This document shows, piece by piece, positions 1 through 10,357 of a DNA stretch of 64,000 bases; the first letter of the stretch is position 1, and every line of letters starts with the position of its first letter. The stretch comes from Lineus longissimus. Lineage: Eukaryota > Nemertea > Pilidiophora > Heteronemertea > Lineidae. Under the pieces are notes generated by a model. That model was not told the origin of the DNA and did not search any database. It saw only the letters and a list, made by a program, of their open reading frames with translations. The stretch is taken from assembly GCF_910592395.1 (NCBI RefSeq), contig NC_088323.1, positions 5,890,001 through 5,954,000 of the forward strand, in the 5' to 3' direction. Made by a program: the position numbers and the translations under genes.

Positions 1-921
1 ATATCAGCGGTATCGACGTGGACATTTGATGAGAGGAGATTGAAAGCTACTTGTGAAACCCCGTTTGAGTCGCTCCATGATTTGATGATGAAGACACACC
101 TTTGGCTGATCGACCTCGACCCTTTGGTGGACGTGCCAAAACACCTGGCCCCAAATATGGTCAACGTTGGCGGCATTGTAACAAGCCCACCGCTTCCATT
201 AGAAGAAGAGTTTAAAGTTTTTGCTGACAGCGCCACTGAGGGGTTGGTGGTCATCACATTCGGAGGAAGCATCGGCTTCCTTCCCGTTGAATATGTCAAC
301 AGGATCGTTCAGGCCGTCGAGAAGGTCAAGTACAAGGTCGTATTCAGGCAATTGACAAAACCAACGGTAAAAGTGCCTGCAAATTTAAAGATTGTTGACT
401 GGGTGCCTCAGAATGACTTATTGGCTCACCCGAACACCAAAGTCTTTGTCACTCATTGCGGCAGCAATGGCCAGCACGAGGCAGTGTATCACGGAGTCCC
501 AATGCTGGGGCTTCCGTTATGCACTGACCAAATCTACAATGCTGCAAAACTCACCGCCAAAGGCCTAGGGAGATATCTGACACTCGCAACTGTCACCCCA
601 GAGGAGCTAGCAGCCGCCATTGAAGACGTCGCAACCAATCCAAGGTACCGCGCGAACATCCAGAAGGCTTCCACGATCTTCAAGTCCCGTCCAATGGCAC
701 CTCGAGAGAGGGCAGCGTACTGGATCGAACACGTTATGGAACACGGCTCGGATCATCTTCAGGCTTACACGAATCAGTTGGCCTGGTACCAGATTCTCCT
801 GCTGGATGTTATGGGTTTCATACTCGTGGTCGTGTTGTTAGTTTGTTTCATCATTTACAAGTGTGTGAGGTTTATATGCAGAAGATGCACTAGTACATCA
901 CGGAAGGAAAAGGTAAACTAA
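1..921 (+). CDS. UDP-glycosyltransferase 1 (5' truncated by window edge)
   Basis: This is the C-terminal part of a family 1 UDP-glycosyltransferase; the frame is open from base 1 and the start lies left of the window. It keeps the UDP-sugar half: WVPQNDLLAHP, the donor signature from FVTHCGSNGQHEA through GVPMLGLP to the DQ pair, then a single membrane segment (about LLLDVMGFILVVVLLVCFII) and a basic cytosolic tail ending KEKVN. Lysines at -3 and -5 make a KxKxx ER-retrieval signal, as expected of a type I ER enzyme. Over the shared part it differs from the next gene by only a few bases; one change is coding, Gly for Ala in the membrane segment (ATGGGT versus ATGGCT). It lies in the first copy of a recent tandem duplication, so a full gene of about 510 residues is expected. 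Confidence 0.93.
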   Translation: MSAVSTWTFDERRLKATCETPFESLHDLMMKTHLWLIDLDPLVDVPKHLAPNMVNVGGIVTSPPLPLEEEFKVFADSATEGLVVITFGGSIGFLPVEYVNRIVQAVEKVKYKVVFRQLTKPTVKVPANLKIVDWVPQNDLLAHPNTKVFVTHCGSNGQHEAVYHGVPMLGLPLCTDQIYNAAKLTAKGLGRYLTLATVTPEELAAAIEDVATNPRYRANIQKASTIFKSRPMAPRERAAYWIEHVMEHGSDHLQAYTNQLAWYQILLLDVMGFILVVVLLVCFIIYKCVRFICRRCTSTSRKEKVN

Positions 922-2911
922 AACTGCATCACGAACAGGATGATATGTAGGAAACGTCTCCCAAAACGCTGGCGAGGGATTCTTTCTTTCTACCACGGTA
1001 ATTCTTGTGTATAAAAGGTCAAGGAAAGCAGGTCGCCTTATCACTTGCTGGTTGAGCAGCACAGTGAGAGGTTCTGAAAGTACATAACGTCGTGCATTAT
1101 GATACTATGCACTAGAAGCTAGCTTGATGAGTCATCACTTGAACCCAGGTTTCGAGAGTTGGGCTTTAAGGACTACTTGGCATTGTTTCCAGATACTAAT
1201 GAAACAGAGCTTCACATTAAGCAAGATTTAGGATAATATGTAATTATATGGATCAGAAGCAGCTGAAGAGTTTTTGAAACGTAGCCTAAACCAAGGAAAA
1301 AACATGCTTCCTCGAAAAGGCAGGATTGCACATACGTCTTGCGAAAAGAATGTTTATTTACTTGGGAATAATTTTTACAGACATGTATCAACGAGTTCAT
1401 ACTTCAAATCCATTTGAGAGGGACAGGGGCAGAAGATAGGCAACGACATCAATGTTATTGTTGGAGGGATTGACTGTAGTGAGAAGGGAGATTTTCCATT
1501 AGAATAGTAGTCTCCATTTTTCAGGGGCGTAGCTGACGGGGGAAGAGGAGAGGGCATTGGGTGCAAATGACCCCTCCAGAAGTCACCAAAAAAGTGTTGC
1601 ATGGTCTCAAAAATTTGCTTGGGTTTAGCGAGGCATAGCTTTCATGAATATGAAAAATGTGAAATATTGCTATGCGATTGATTTGGGTACCAGCAAACGT
1701 TGCGAGCCATTCGAAATGGCCCTAGGTCGTGTTTGACTATAGGTATTACATTGTAAATACATTCCTCGTATACGCGTGAATAATTTTGTCGTGCTGTCAA
1801 TTGGGAGAGACCCCTATTGGCTGCCTCATGTAACTCAATCTGACCTACCTTCCACCCGCCTTTTGACTACCTTTAAAGGTGGAGTGTACAGGCTCACTGG
1901 CGTGTAGAAACTCCTTGACGCATACCATTCCAATCCCGATCTACCAATTTGCCTGTGCAGAACTGGGGTTCGCTCATAGAAGAACGCACAAAAAGATGAT
2001 GATGTTCCTCATTCGCATTTATTATCAACAACACGCGAAATACGTTGTAAATATGACAGTGTACCTTATTTATGAAACTACATGTAACAATAGCTTCGTT
2101 AATCATAACATGAAACCTCTATAATAGGATATAAAGCAAATAAATGTTTTATGTAGAAAATACTAAGTTATTCATTTTGTGACAACCCTACAAATGATGC
2201 ACATCCTATCATCCTCCTCACGCAGGATTGGAACTGTATTTATCGATGCTTGAATTGGCTGCCATTATGTCGGAATGGCCCCGACCAGACCCATGTCATT
2301 ATTATTAGACTTTGAGGACCTCTAGGGACCCAAAAGTTTGTGTCATGGTAATATTGACGTCATCCAGAGAGAAAAAACCACTCCGTGTTCGTTCTCGTTC
2401 TCGGATTAAAGTCTGAATTCTCCAATCTCAAAATACAGTAGGAAATGCAGAGGGAATACAAAACTTAGTCTGAACTCTCCAATAAAAATATACAACAGGG
2501 AATGCAGAGGTACAAAACGTATGCATGCACACTAGTGAATTCTTTCGTTCTCCAGCAACCAGCAAGTGTATGAAAAAATGACTTTAAATTAAAATTTTGC
2601 ATTTAATGCATACTTGGGACATGTTTGTATAAACTGACAGTTTATGAACACGCACAGCTGCATTGCCAATCAATTTAATAATCAGCAAAATTTAGCAAGT
2701 ATGAATTATGAATGAAATACGGGATATCCTTTTGGCACATTGGACGATTCTGTAACAGTATTAGCGGCTTTGTTAATCGATTCGGCTTCAGCTCGGAAGT
2801 TGCTTGAGTATTTCCCTGTAGGTATCGAAAGTTCTTAATCATGGTGATTTAGTCTGACGACGATACCGGCCTCCAACCCCATCCCTTAGAGCTTCTGTTG
2901 CCGACCAGTCT
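922..2911. other. 3' flank of UGT 1, no gene seen
   Basis: About 2 kb follow the UGT 1 stop codon with no supported coding region; the short open frames here are not protein-like and recur in copy 2. AATAAA occurs at about 2139-2144, too far to be confidently the UGT polyadenylation signal. A TATAAAAGG word lies at about 1011. The rest is AT-rich spacer. Confidence 0.6.
1008..1020 (+). promoter_or_regulatory. Possible TATA box in UGT 3' flank (also at about 5276)
   Basis: TATAAAAGG occurs about 90 bases after the UGT stop codon in both duplicate copies. It is absent from the matching place after gene 3, where the sequence reads cttgtattaagg. It could be the core promoter of a non-coding first exon for the next UGT gene, or chance. 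No initiator or conserved downstream donor was identified, so this is weak. Confidence 0.25.
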
Positions 2912-3060
2912 GTGTAGACATGCGTTCACTTCTCTCTGGGGATGCCTGGTCGATCCTTCTGTGTAAGCATGCGTTCACTTCTCTCTGGGGATGCCTGGTC
3001 GACCCGTTTGTGTGGACATACGTCCACTTCTATTTGGGAGAAGCCTGGTCGATGTGCTCC
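2912..3060 (+). repeat. 51-bp minisatellite, about three units
   Basis: Units start with gacatgcgttcacttctctc and run to cctggtcgat. The first two are nearly identical and the third is diverged (gacatacgtccacttc). It begins exactly where homology between the two UGT duplication copies stops. Confidence 0.75.
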
Positions 3061-3189
3061 ATTGCGAGGGGCTCTCCTTACTTCGTCTGTTTGGGAGTCC
3101 TTGCTGACGATTCCGGGATCAGGATACCGTAAGTTGTTCTTATTTCGGGGAAAAGCCACCCAGAGTCTTCGCTACATGTGCGACGCTTC

Positions 3190-3255
3190 CTCTCTTGAGT
3201 CGCTTATTTCCACTGATGAAGGTCTGTTCCAATGCGGTTGAGAATAACTTGACTT
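3190..3255 (-). repeat. Inverted copy of the UGT candidate first-exon sequence
   Basis: On the minus strand this reads ctcaaaagtcaagttattct, then an aaccgcattggaacagacct core. It matches about 55 bases of the candidate first exon at 8950-9000 but lacks the 3' part with the splice donor. It sits in reverse orientation about 400 bases upstream of UGT 2, so it cannot serve that gene as a first exon. Confidence 0.65.
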
Positions 3256-3269
3256 TTGAGATGAGGAAA

Positions 3270-3528
3270 AACAGCTTCCAGAAGGTCCGCAACTACTCCA
3301 AAGAGGATCATTGAAAAATATTTGAAAATGCAAAAACAATGCACTAGAACGGAGTATAACCTCAGGCCTGCCTGTAATTTGCAAGCCAGTGTCCAAAACT
3401 GCCTCGCAACACTGGCGAAAGTCATTATCGGAGATCAGCATTAGTGTGATACTACAAGTGGCGGCGCATGGTGGAAAGAAGGCACATTATCATCCTGGCT
3501 TGGTAAATCCCAAGACCAAGTTGTCCCT
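3270..3528 (-). mobile_element. TTAA-type (piggyBac-like) MITE, diverged copy
   Basis: Read on the minus strand, this matches the complete element at 51011-51310: terminal AGGGACAACTTGG next to TTAA, then conserved words such as cgccacttgtagtatcac, aatgctgatct and cgccagtgttg. The distal terminus is missing: homology stops near 3270, where it abuts an inverted copy of the UGT first-exon sequence. The element lies directly upstream of UGT 2. Confidence 0.7.
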
Positions 3529-3656
3529 TTAAATGCGTTACCAACATGCAGTGACGACCTGACAGTAACTTGTGTACGAGGTGCTGAAAAACATGATATT
3601 AAATTGTATAGTTTCAAAATTATCGTTTAATTCTTTGCAGGTTCACCAGTTGCAAG
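3508..3656 (+). promoter_or_regulatory. UGT 2 upstream segment with conserved 3' splice site
   Basis: About 150 bases before the ATG match 10878-11020 before UGT 3, starting at the terminal bases of a TTAA-type MITE. It ends in a pyrimidine-rich acceptor ttctttgcag followed by a 16-base untranslated stretch (gttcaccagttgcaag) and the ATG. The same acceptor and untranslated stretch precede UGT 5, and a close variant precedes UGT 4. Confidence 0.7.
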
Positions 3657-5189
3657 ATGAAGGGAATTTTCGTCCTAGTCCTTGTGTGGGGGACTTCCTT
3701 CTCACTTGGTAAGAAAATCCTCCTTCTCCCGCTAGTGACCAGGAGCCACGTTCTACAGTTGAGTTCAGTCGGAGATGGGCTTCTGAAGAAGGGCCACGAA
3801 GTCCACATAGTGGTCCACTCAGGTCTGAAGGTCCCCAGTAATATCCTAAAGTCGGGCATGAAAATCATACGATACAAAACTAGTGATGAAGAATTAAAAA
3901 TGGACACTGTTGAGTTCCAAAAGAGCCTGGCTGAAGAAGGGGTGACTCCCGTAAAATTCCGCAATATGTTGAAGATCATGTGGACAGATAGTGAAAACAT
4001 GGCTGACAACCCCGACCTAATTGAAAAGTTGAGAAAAGAGAAGTTCGACTTTGCAGTTGTGGATAGCCCAGGTGGGTGTATGTCCTGCCTTTACACGATT
4101 CCATATAGACTGGGAATAGAGCATGCATCCATAAGTCCAGTTATGCCGTTCAAGACCTTGGCGATGTCACTACAAGTTCCGTTTTTGAATCCCTCACAGT
4201 TAGACCCAACATTTTCTATGGTTTCCACCTTCTGGCAGCGTCTTAAATCGTTCTTGTATTTCAACATGATATCAGCGGTATCGACGTGGACATTTGATGA
4301 GAGGAGATTGAAAGCTACTTGTGAAACCCCGTTTGAGTCGCTCCATGATTTGATGATGAAGACACACCTTTGGCTGATCGACCTCGACCCTTTGGTGGAC
4401 GTGCCAAAACACCTGGCCCCAAATATGGTCAACGTTGGCGGCATTGTAACAAGCCCACCGCTTCCATTAGAAGAAGAGTTTAAAGTTTTTGCTGACAGTG
4501 CCACTGAGGGGTTGGTGGTCATCACATTCGGAGGAAGCATCGGCTTCCTTCCCGTTGAATATGTCAACAGGATCGTTCAGGCCGTCGAGAAGGTCAAGTA
4601 CAAGGTCGTATTCAGGCAATTGACAAAACCAACGGTAAAAGTGCCTGCAAATTTAAAGATTGTTGACTGGGTGCCTCAGAATGACTTATTGGCTCACCCG
4701 AACACCAAAGTCTTTGTCACTCATTGCGGCAGCAACGGCCAGCACGAGGCAGTGTATCACGGAGTCCCAATGCTGGGGCTTCCGTTATGCACTGACCAAA
4801 TCTACAATGCTGCAAAACTCACCGCCAAAGGCCTAGGGAGATATCTGACACTCGCAACTGTCACCCCAGAGGAGCTAGCAGCCGCCATTGAAGACGTCGC
4901 AACCAATCCAAGGTACCGCGCCAACATCCAGAAGGCTTCCACGATCTTCAAGTCCCGTCCAATGGCACCTCGAGAGAGGGCAGCGTACTGGATCGAACAC
5001 GTTATGGAACACGGCTCGGATCATCTTCAGGCTTACACGAATCAGTTGGCCTGGTACCAGATTCTCCTGCTGGATGTTATGGCTTTCATACTCGTGGTCG
5101 TGTTGTTAGTTTGTTTCATCATTTACAAGTGTGTGAGGTTTATATGCAGAAGATGCACTAGTACATCACGGAAGGAAAAGGTAAACTAA
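3657..5189 (+). CDS. UDP-glycosyltransferase 2 (UGT), complete
   Basis: This 510-residue enzyme should transfer a sugar from a UDP-sugar to small lipophilic acceptors inside the ER. A signal peptide (MKGIFVLVLVWGTSFSLG) precedes KKILLLP. The TRSHVLQL histidine near residue 33 and the aspartate of FAVVDSP near residue 135 are the likely catalytic pair. The C-terminal half has WVPQNDLLAHP and the signature FVTHCGSNGQHEA...GVPMLGLPLCTDQ, where the usual THGG is THCG. One membrane span and a KxKxx tail (KEKVN) follow. Length is slightly below the usual 520-530. The ATG was chosen because a splice acceptor (ttctttgcag) lies just upstream and a signal peptide follows at once; the same arrangement recurs before every complete paralogue here. 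The coding region is a single exon. The sugar used (glucose, glucuronate or other) cannot be read from the sequence. Confidence 0.95.
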   Translation: MKGIFVLVLVWGTSFSLGKKILLLPLVTRSHVLQLSSVGDGLLKKGHEVHIVVHSGLKVPSNILKSGMKIIRYKTSDEELKMDTVEFQKSLAEEGVTPVKFRNMLKIMWTDSENMADNPDLIEKLRKEKFDFAVVDSPGGCMSCLYTIPYRLGIEHASISPVMPFKTLAMSLQVPFLNPSQLDPTFSMVSTFWQRLKSFLYFNMISAVSTWTFDERRLKATCETPFESLHDLMMKTHLWLIDLDPLVDVPKHLAPNMVNVGGIVTSPPLPLEEEFKVFADSATEGLVVITFGGSIGFLPVEYVNRIVQAVEKVKYKVVFRQLTKPTVKVPANLKIVDWVPQNDLLAHPNTKVFVTHCGSNGQHEAVYHGVPMLGLPLCTDQIYNAAKLTAKGLGRYLTLATVTPEELAAAIEDVATNPRYRANIQKASTIFKSRPMAPRERAAYWIEHVMEHGSDHLQAYTNQLAWYQILLLDVMAFILVVVLLVCFIIYKCVRFICRRCTSTSRKEKVN

Positions 5190-7187
5190 AACTGCATCAC
5201 GAACAGGATGATATGTAGGAAACGTCTCCCAAAACGCTGGCGAGGGATTCTTTCTTTCTACCACGGTAATTCTTGTGTATAAAAGGTCAAGGAAAGCGGG
5301 TCGCCTTATCACTTGCTGGTTGAGCAGCACAGTGAGAGGTTCTGAAAGTACATAACGTCGTGCATTATGATACTATGCACTAGAAGCTAGCTTGATGAGT
5401 CATCACTTGAACCCAGGTTTCGAGAGTCGGGCTTTAAGGACTACTTGGCATTGTTTCCAGATACTAATGAAACAGAGTTTCACATTAAGCAAGATTTAGG
5501 ATCATATGTAATTATATGGATCAGAAGCAGCTGAAGAGTTTTTGAAACGTAGCCTAAACCAAGGAAAAAACATGCTTCCTCGAAAAGGCAGGATTGCACA
5601 TACGTCTTGCGAAAAGAATGTTTATTTACTTGGGAATAATTTTTACAGACATGTATCAACGAGTTCATGCTTCAAATCCGTTTGAGAGGGACAGGGGCAG
5701 AAGATAGGCAACGACATCAATGTTATTGTTGGAGGGATTGACTGTAGTGAGAAGGGAGATTTTCCATTAGAATAGTAGTCTCCATTTTTCAGGGGCGTAG
5801 CTGACGGGGGAAGAGGAGAGGGCATTGGGTGCAAATGACCCCTCCAGAAGTCACCAAAAAAGTGTTGCATGGTCTCAAAAATTTGCTTGGGTTTAGCGAG
5901 GCATAGCTTTCATGAATATGAAAAATGTGAAATATTGCTATGCGATTGATTTGGGTACCAGCAAACGTTGCGAGCCATTCGAAATGGCCCTAGGTCGTGT
6001 TTGACTATAGGTATTACATTGTAAATACATTCCTCGTATACGCGTGAATAATTTTGTCGTGCTGTCAATTGGGAGAGACCCCTATTGGCTGCCTCATGTA
6101 ACTCAATCTGACCTACCTTCCACCCGCCTTTTGACTACCTTTAAAGGTGGAGTGTACAGGCTCACTGGCGTGTAGAAACTCCTTGACGCATACCATTCCA
6201 ATCCCGATCTACCAATTTGCCTGTGCAGAACTGGGGTTCGCTCATAGAAGAACGCACAAGAAGATGATGATGTTCCTCATTCGCATTTATTATCAACAAC
6301 ACGCGAAATACGTTGTAAATATGACAGTGTACGTTATTTATGAAACTACATGTAACAATAGCTTCGTTAATCATAACATGAAACCTCTATAATAGGATAT
6401 AAAGCAAATAAATGTTTTATGTAGAAATACTAAGTTATTCATTTTGTGACAACCCTACAAATGATGCACATCCTATCATCCTCCTCACGCAGGATTGGAA
6501 CTGTATTTATCGATGCTTGAATTGGCTGCCATTATGTCGGAATGGCCCCGACCAGACCCATTTCATTATTATAAGACTTTGAGGACCTCTAGGGACCCAA
6601 AAGTTTGTGTCATGGTAATATTGACGTCATCCAGAGAGAAAAAACCACTCCGTGTTCGTTCTCGTTCTCGGATTAAAGTCTGAATTCTCCAATCTCAAAA
6701 TACAGTAGGAAATGCAGAGGGAATACAAAACTTAGTCTGAACTCTCCAATAAAAATATACAACAGGGAATGCAGAGGTACAAAACGTATGCATGCACACT
6801 AGTGAATTCTTTCGTTCTCCAGCAACCAGCAAGTGTATGAAAAAATGACTTTAAATTAAAATTTTGCATTTAATGCATACTTGGGACATGTTTGTATAAA
6901 CTGACAGTTTATGAACACGCACAGCTGCATTTCCAATCAATTTAATAATCAGCAAAATTTAGCAAGTATGAATTATGAATGAAATGCGGGCCATCCTTTT
7001 GGCACATTGGACGATTCTGTAACAGTATTAGCGGCTTTGTTAATCGATTCGGCTTCAGCTCGGAAGTTGCTTGAGTATTTCCCTGTAGGTATCGAAAGTT
7101 CTTTATCATTGTGATTTAGTCTGACGACGATACCGGCCTCCACCCCCATCCCTTAGAGCTTCTGTTGCCGACCAGTCTGTGTAGACA
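4269..7187 (+). repeat. Segmental duplication, copy 2
   Basis: This is a direct copy of 1-2920 at an offset of 4,268 bases. Non-coding DNA is as well conserved as coding DNA, which indicates a very young event (or recent conversion) rather than selection. Homology ends at gtgtagaca; the following sequence (gagtggtgg...) is unrelated to that after copy 1. A more diverged version of the distal non-coding part recurs after UGT gene 3, at about 13090-13860. Confidence 0.93.
5190..7187. other. 3' flank of UGT 2, no gene seen
   Basis: This duplicates the 922-2920 region with only scattered changes. No supported coding region is present. It carries the second copy of the TATAAAAGG word near 5279 and an AATAAA near 6408. 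Confidence 0.6.
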
Positions 7188-8935
7188 CGAGTGGTGGAGT
7201 TCGATTTTTCCGGTCGTTTTGCTCCATACCATACTCGACCCCACCTCCAAACCAAAGCCAATGAAGACAACCCCCCCCCCCCCCCCCCACCTATCAATAC
7301 ATATACCGTGATTGCCTCAATCATCAGAAGAAGACAAGGTCACAACCCCTCAGACCAATCAACCAATATCACCCAGATTGTCCCAATCATCAAAATCAAG
7401 ACAACATCACAACCCCAAGACATATCATTTCATTTCACCCAAATTGCCCCAACCCCACAGTAAGCCCACACCCTAAAAAAAACCCGCGCCACGGGTATAA
7501 TGCTAGTCATCGGAAAGTAAGAGTGGCCGACAAGTGATGAAGGTAAACAAAGTGGCTTAGAATTTATTGACAGGTGCGGCCTGATACCATTGTGCCGATT
7601 CTCAACTCTGACACTGGGACCTGACATGACCGGCCTACGATGACAAAGACAGCTAGAGTCGCCTATCTAATCAATAGCGTACATTTTACTGATCGAATAC
7701 TCAATCAGTTTGTTTTATGACATGCAAATCACTTATCAATAGCCTAGCAATATCCTGTTTCATTATACCTTTCATAACTTATAGCTATAGAGCTTGTCAA
7801 GACATCGAGACGTGCTTCATGCTATAACACTATAGTCCATTCGTAAATGTTACGCCCGCATCGTTTGGCGCTATGGATGGTGAACTACTGGTGGGATTTC
7901 TTGGACTTCACCTAAAAAACCAAGCATGATCTTTTCACTTTAGTATCCATGGTAACGAAATAATTTGTTTGGAAGTGACTATTTGGCAAGCCTGGCTTAC
8001 CAAACAGCGACTTTTTTGTCCTGAATGGAGAGCCGAACTCATTAATATTTATAAATGCCCAAGGGCTCATTAATATTCATAAGTTAGTAATGCGCTGGAG
8101 AGGCTCAAGTAAGTGAGGCTGGAAAGGGAGAAGGGAAAAATTGGCGGAGCCCTCGCCACCTTTGCCGATTTCGAAATTACACTGTAACCTCGTACAAAAG
8201 GGTTTTCAGATTATGCACAAAACTTCAATGATCGAACGTACGCACTCGGCAATCGAGTGCCATTGTCGTCATTTCGCTTCAGAGGAATTTGGTTACTCTA
8301 AAGGAAAAACCGCAGTAACAGCCATTTTCAGATCAATACGACATTATGCATATTCATGAGTAGGCGTGGTTTATTCATCGGCTAGTGCCAAACAGGAAAG
8401 AAATTTTGCTCTGTTTGGCAAGCCCGGCTGGCCGAACTGGGCGGCTTTTAAGTGCTGTTTGACAAGCGGCTCTCCAAACAGGACAAAAAAAGATGCCTGT
8501 TCGGCGAGTGGCTTGCCATATAGACCCGGCCAATCTGTTTAGCATGCATTTGTGTTCATTGACGTAGTGCACTGAATTCGGACATTTTCCGCTCAGTACG
8601 GTTTATTTCTCGACGAATCTGGATGAAATGTTCAGGTTATTATTTGTTGTGTCCCTCCTCTCATGTACCAAGAATGAATGAGAAATATCCAGAAACAAAA
8701 TATGGTCTGTCCAGGGTGACAATTGGACTTCGCTGAAGAATTTTATTTATTTCAGCACTGAGAATGCTGAACGCCATAAATCCTGTTTAGGTTTGAGGCA
8801 AGGATCAATAAAAACCCAACTTCAAAGAAATCCGACCAGTATAGTTCGCCCTCCAGAGCCCTGCAAACGATACGGACATAAGATTTACGAATGGACTTTA
8901 GTAGAGCATATTGGGCTGGTAATAAAGCATGTATA
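7188..8935. other. Spacer between UGT 2 and UGT 3
   Basis: Unique to this side of the duplication. It holds an 18-C run at 7271-7288, a long inverted-repeat element at about 7980-8520, and otherwise AT-rich sequence. The short open frames have no recognisable domain. No gene is supported. Confidence 0.55.
7980..8520. mobile_element. MITE-like element with about 55-bp imperfect terminal inverted repeats
   Basis: The left arm at 7981-8035 (atttggcaagcctgg...ttttttgtcctgaatggagagccg) pairs with the reverse complement of 8466-8520 (tatggcaagccactcg...tttttttgtcctgtttggagagccg). The interior of about 430 bases has no coding capacity. A related internal word recurs near 8421-8445. A clear target-site duplication was not found. 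Confidence 0.55.
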
Positions 8936-8949
8936 TGTTTGGTTCTCGG

Positions 8950-9021
8950 CTCAAAAGTCAAGTTGTTCTTAACCGCATTGGAACAGACCTTCACCAGTGG
9001 AAAGAGAGCTGCTGAAACAAG
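8950..9021 (+). other. Candidate non-coding first exon of UGT 3
   Basis: This segment (tcaaaagtcaagttgttctt, aaccgcattggaacagacct, agtggaaagagagctgctga) is closely similar to 16850-16920. Both end in acaag followed by a splice donor (gtatga here, gtaagg there), and each is the nearest such copy upstream of a UGT whose ATG follows a splice acceptor. This suggests a 5' untranslated exon spliced to 11004. Its conservation could alternatively reflect repeat ancestry. Confidence 0.5.
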
Positions 9022-9658
9022 GTATGACAACAATTTAATAGGGCGAATTAAACAAATATGGTCTGTTAGTCTTTTGTTCATGTAGTCTACGTACTCGCAA
9101 TTTCTCGGTTGATAGTTTAAGGAATTGATACTGTCACAACCTCGGGGCTAAAAGTACCAGTGGTGACCTCCAGGTCAGAGCCTCTGGCCAAACTTACTGA
9201 TCCTCCTTGTCATAAATTATCTCATCCCAAAATGACGCCCCCTGATATACACTGACATCAGGCGGGTACTCCAATTAAATAAAGTCCAGGCCAACAGTTA
9301 AAATATACGGCATTTATCCTCAATAATCACCCCACCCACACCCGGTTACAACATTAATATATACAGGTACATCACAATAGTCAAAACAATCGCACATAAA
9401 TGGTCCCTCATAAAACATCAGGGAGACAGACCACTCATCCGTGGCAATACAATCACTTCAGATATACGTCGTCAGGGCAACAGTTAGCAACTGTTGCAAA
9501 TCAAGGCAGAGTGGCAAGGGGTTAATCCTCAGGAGACCGGCATGGAAAAATAGTATAAAAAAACTCTTGGAATAAAACTATTCCAAGAAGAATCAAACCA
9601 CACCTCGATTCCAGGTGTATACAAGTTTTGCCCCAGCAAAACAGAAAGATTCCCGCAA

Positions 9659-9919
9659 TTGAAGCTACCCAATACAGGAGATTCTGGGCCCGTTTACCAG
9701 TCCAACCTGGTGAGCTCGCCAGAAGCAAAAAAACTGGTCCAAAGAAAATTACGCGAGCTCAACACGCATATCGGGAGGTCTAGCGATTTCGAAATGGTCT
9801 GCAGTGACCGCAAGGCCCCAGTGATCCACCAGCAGCACGAGGGGTATGCAGAAAAAAAAGAATTTATACCAGTCAGAGACTTGAGCAAGTCACTGGCCTC
9901 TCCACAGACAGAGGAATAA
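9659..9919 (+). other. Unassigned 86-codon open frame
   Basis: The predicted peptide is polar and charged (KLVQRKLRELNTHIG, YAEKKEFIPVRDLSK) and ends SPQTEE. I recognise no domain, and there are no obvious splice sites or promoter. It could be a relic of a retroelement or a chance frame. Confidence 0.15.
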
Positions 9920-10357
9920 AAAGGGTACCCTCAACTCCTGAAGAAAGGAGGAGATAAAAAAAACGTACCAATGCTCGACTCTTAGCAAGAGTTGTGCCTG
10001 GAACTAGGTTTACATAAAAGGTTACGAAAATGATAAGGCTATTTTGGTGCCCGTTTCAATACCGAACTGAAGGTATTGGTTGCCTCACCAAAACCGTGAG
10101 GGTGGAGCTAAATTGTAGACTAAAACCGAGGCAGAGCTGAGATTTTGATCAACATTTGAGCTCCACCCGAGCTAGAATTATGCCCTGCAATAATTCATAT
10201 TTATACCTTCCTATAAATTCTAACCTGAACGTCGCTCTTTTTCATACTGGTACTTACGACGTATAAAATGTTCTACTCCCCCCCCCCCCCCGATCACACA
10301 GCTGAGCGCAAATTTACAAATGCCCTCATCCCCCTTACCTGCGTGATGGCCAGCTAA

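Larger units (their letters stand above)
1..2920 (+). repeat. Segmental duplication, copy 1
   Basis: Bases 1-2920 match 4269-7187 with only scattered substitutions and one or two single-base indels, through the UGT coding end, its 3' flank and about 2 kb of non-coding DNA. Homology ends abruptly after the shared word gtgtagaca, where this copy passes into a 51-bp minisatellite. The left boundary lies outside the window. Confidence 0.93.
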
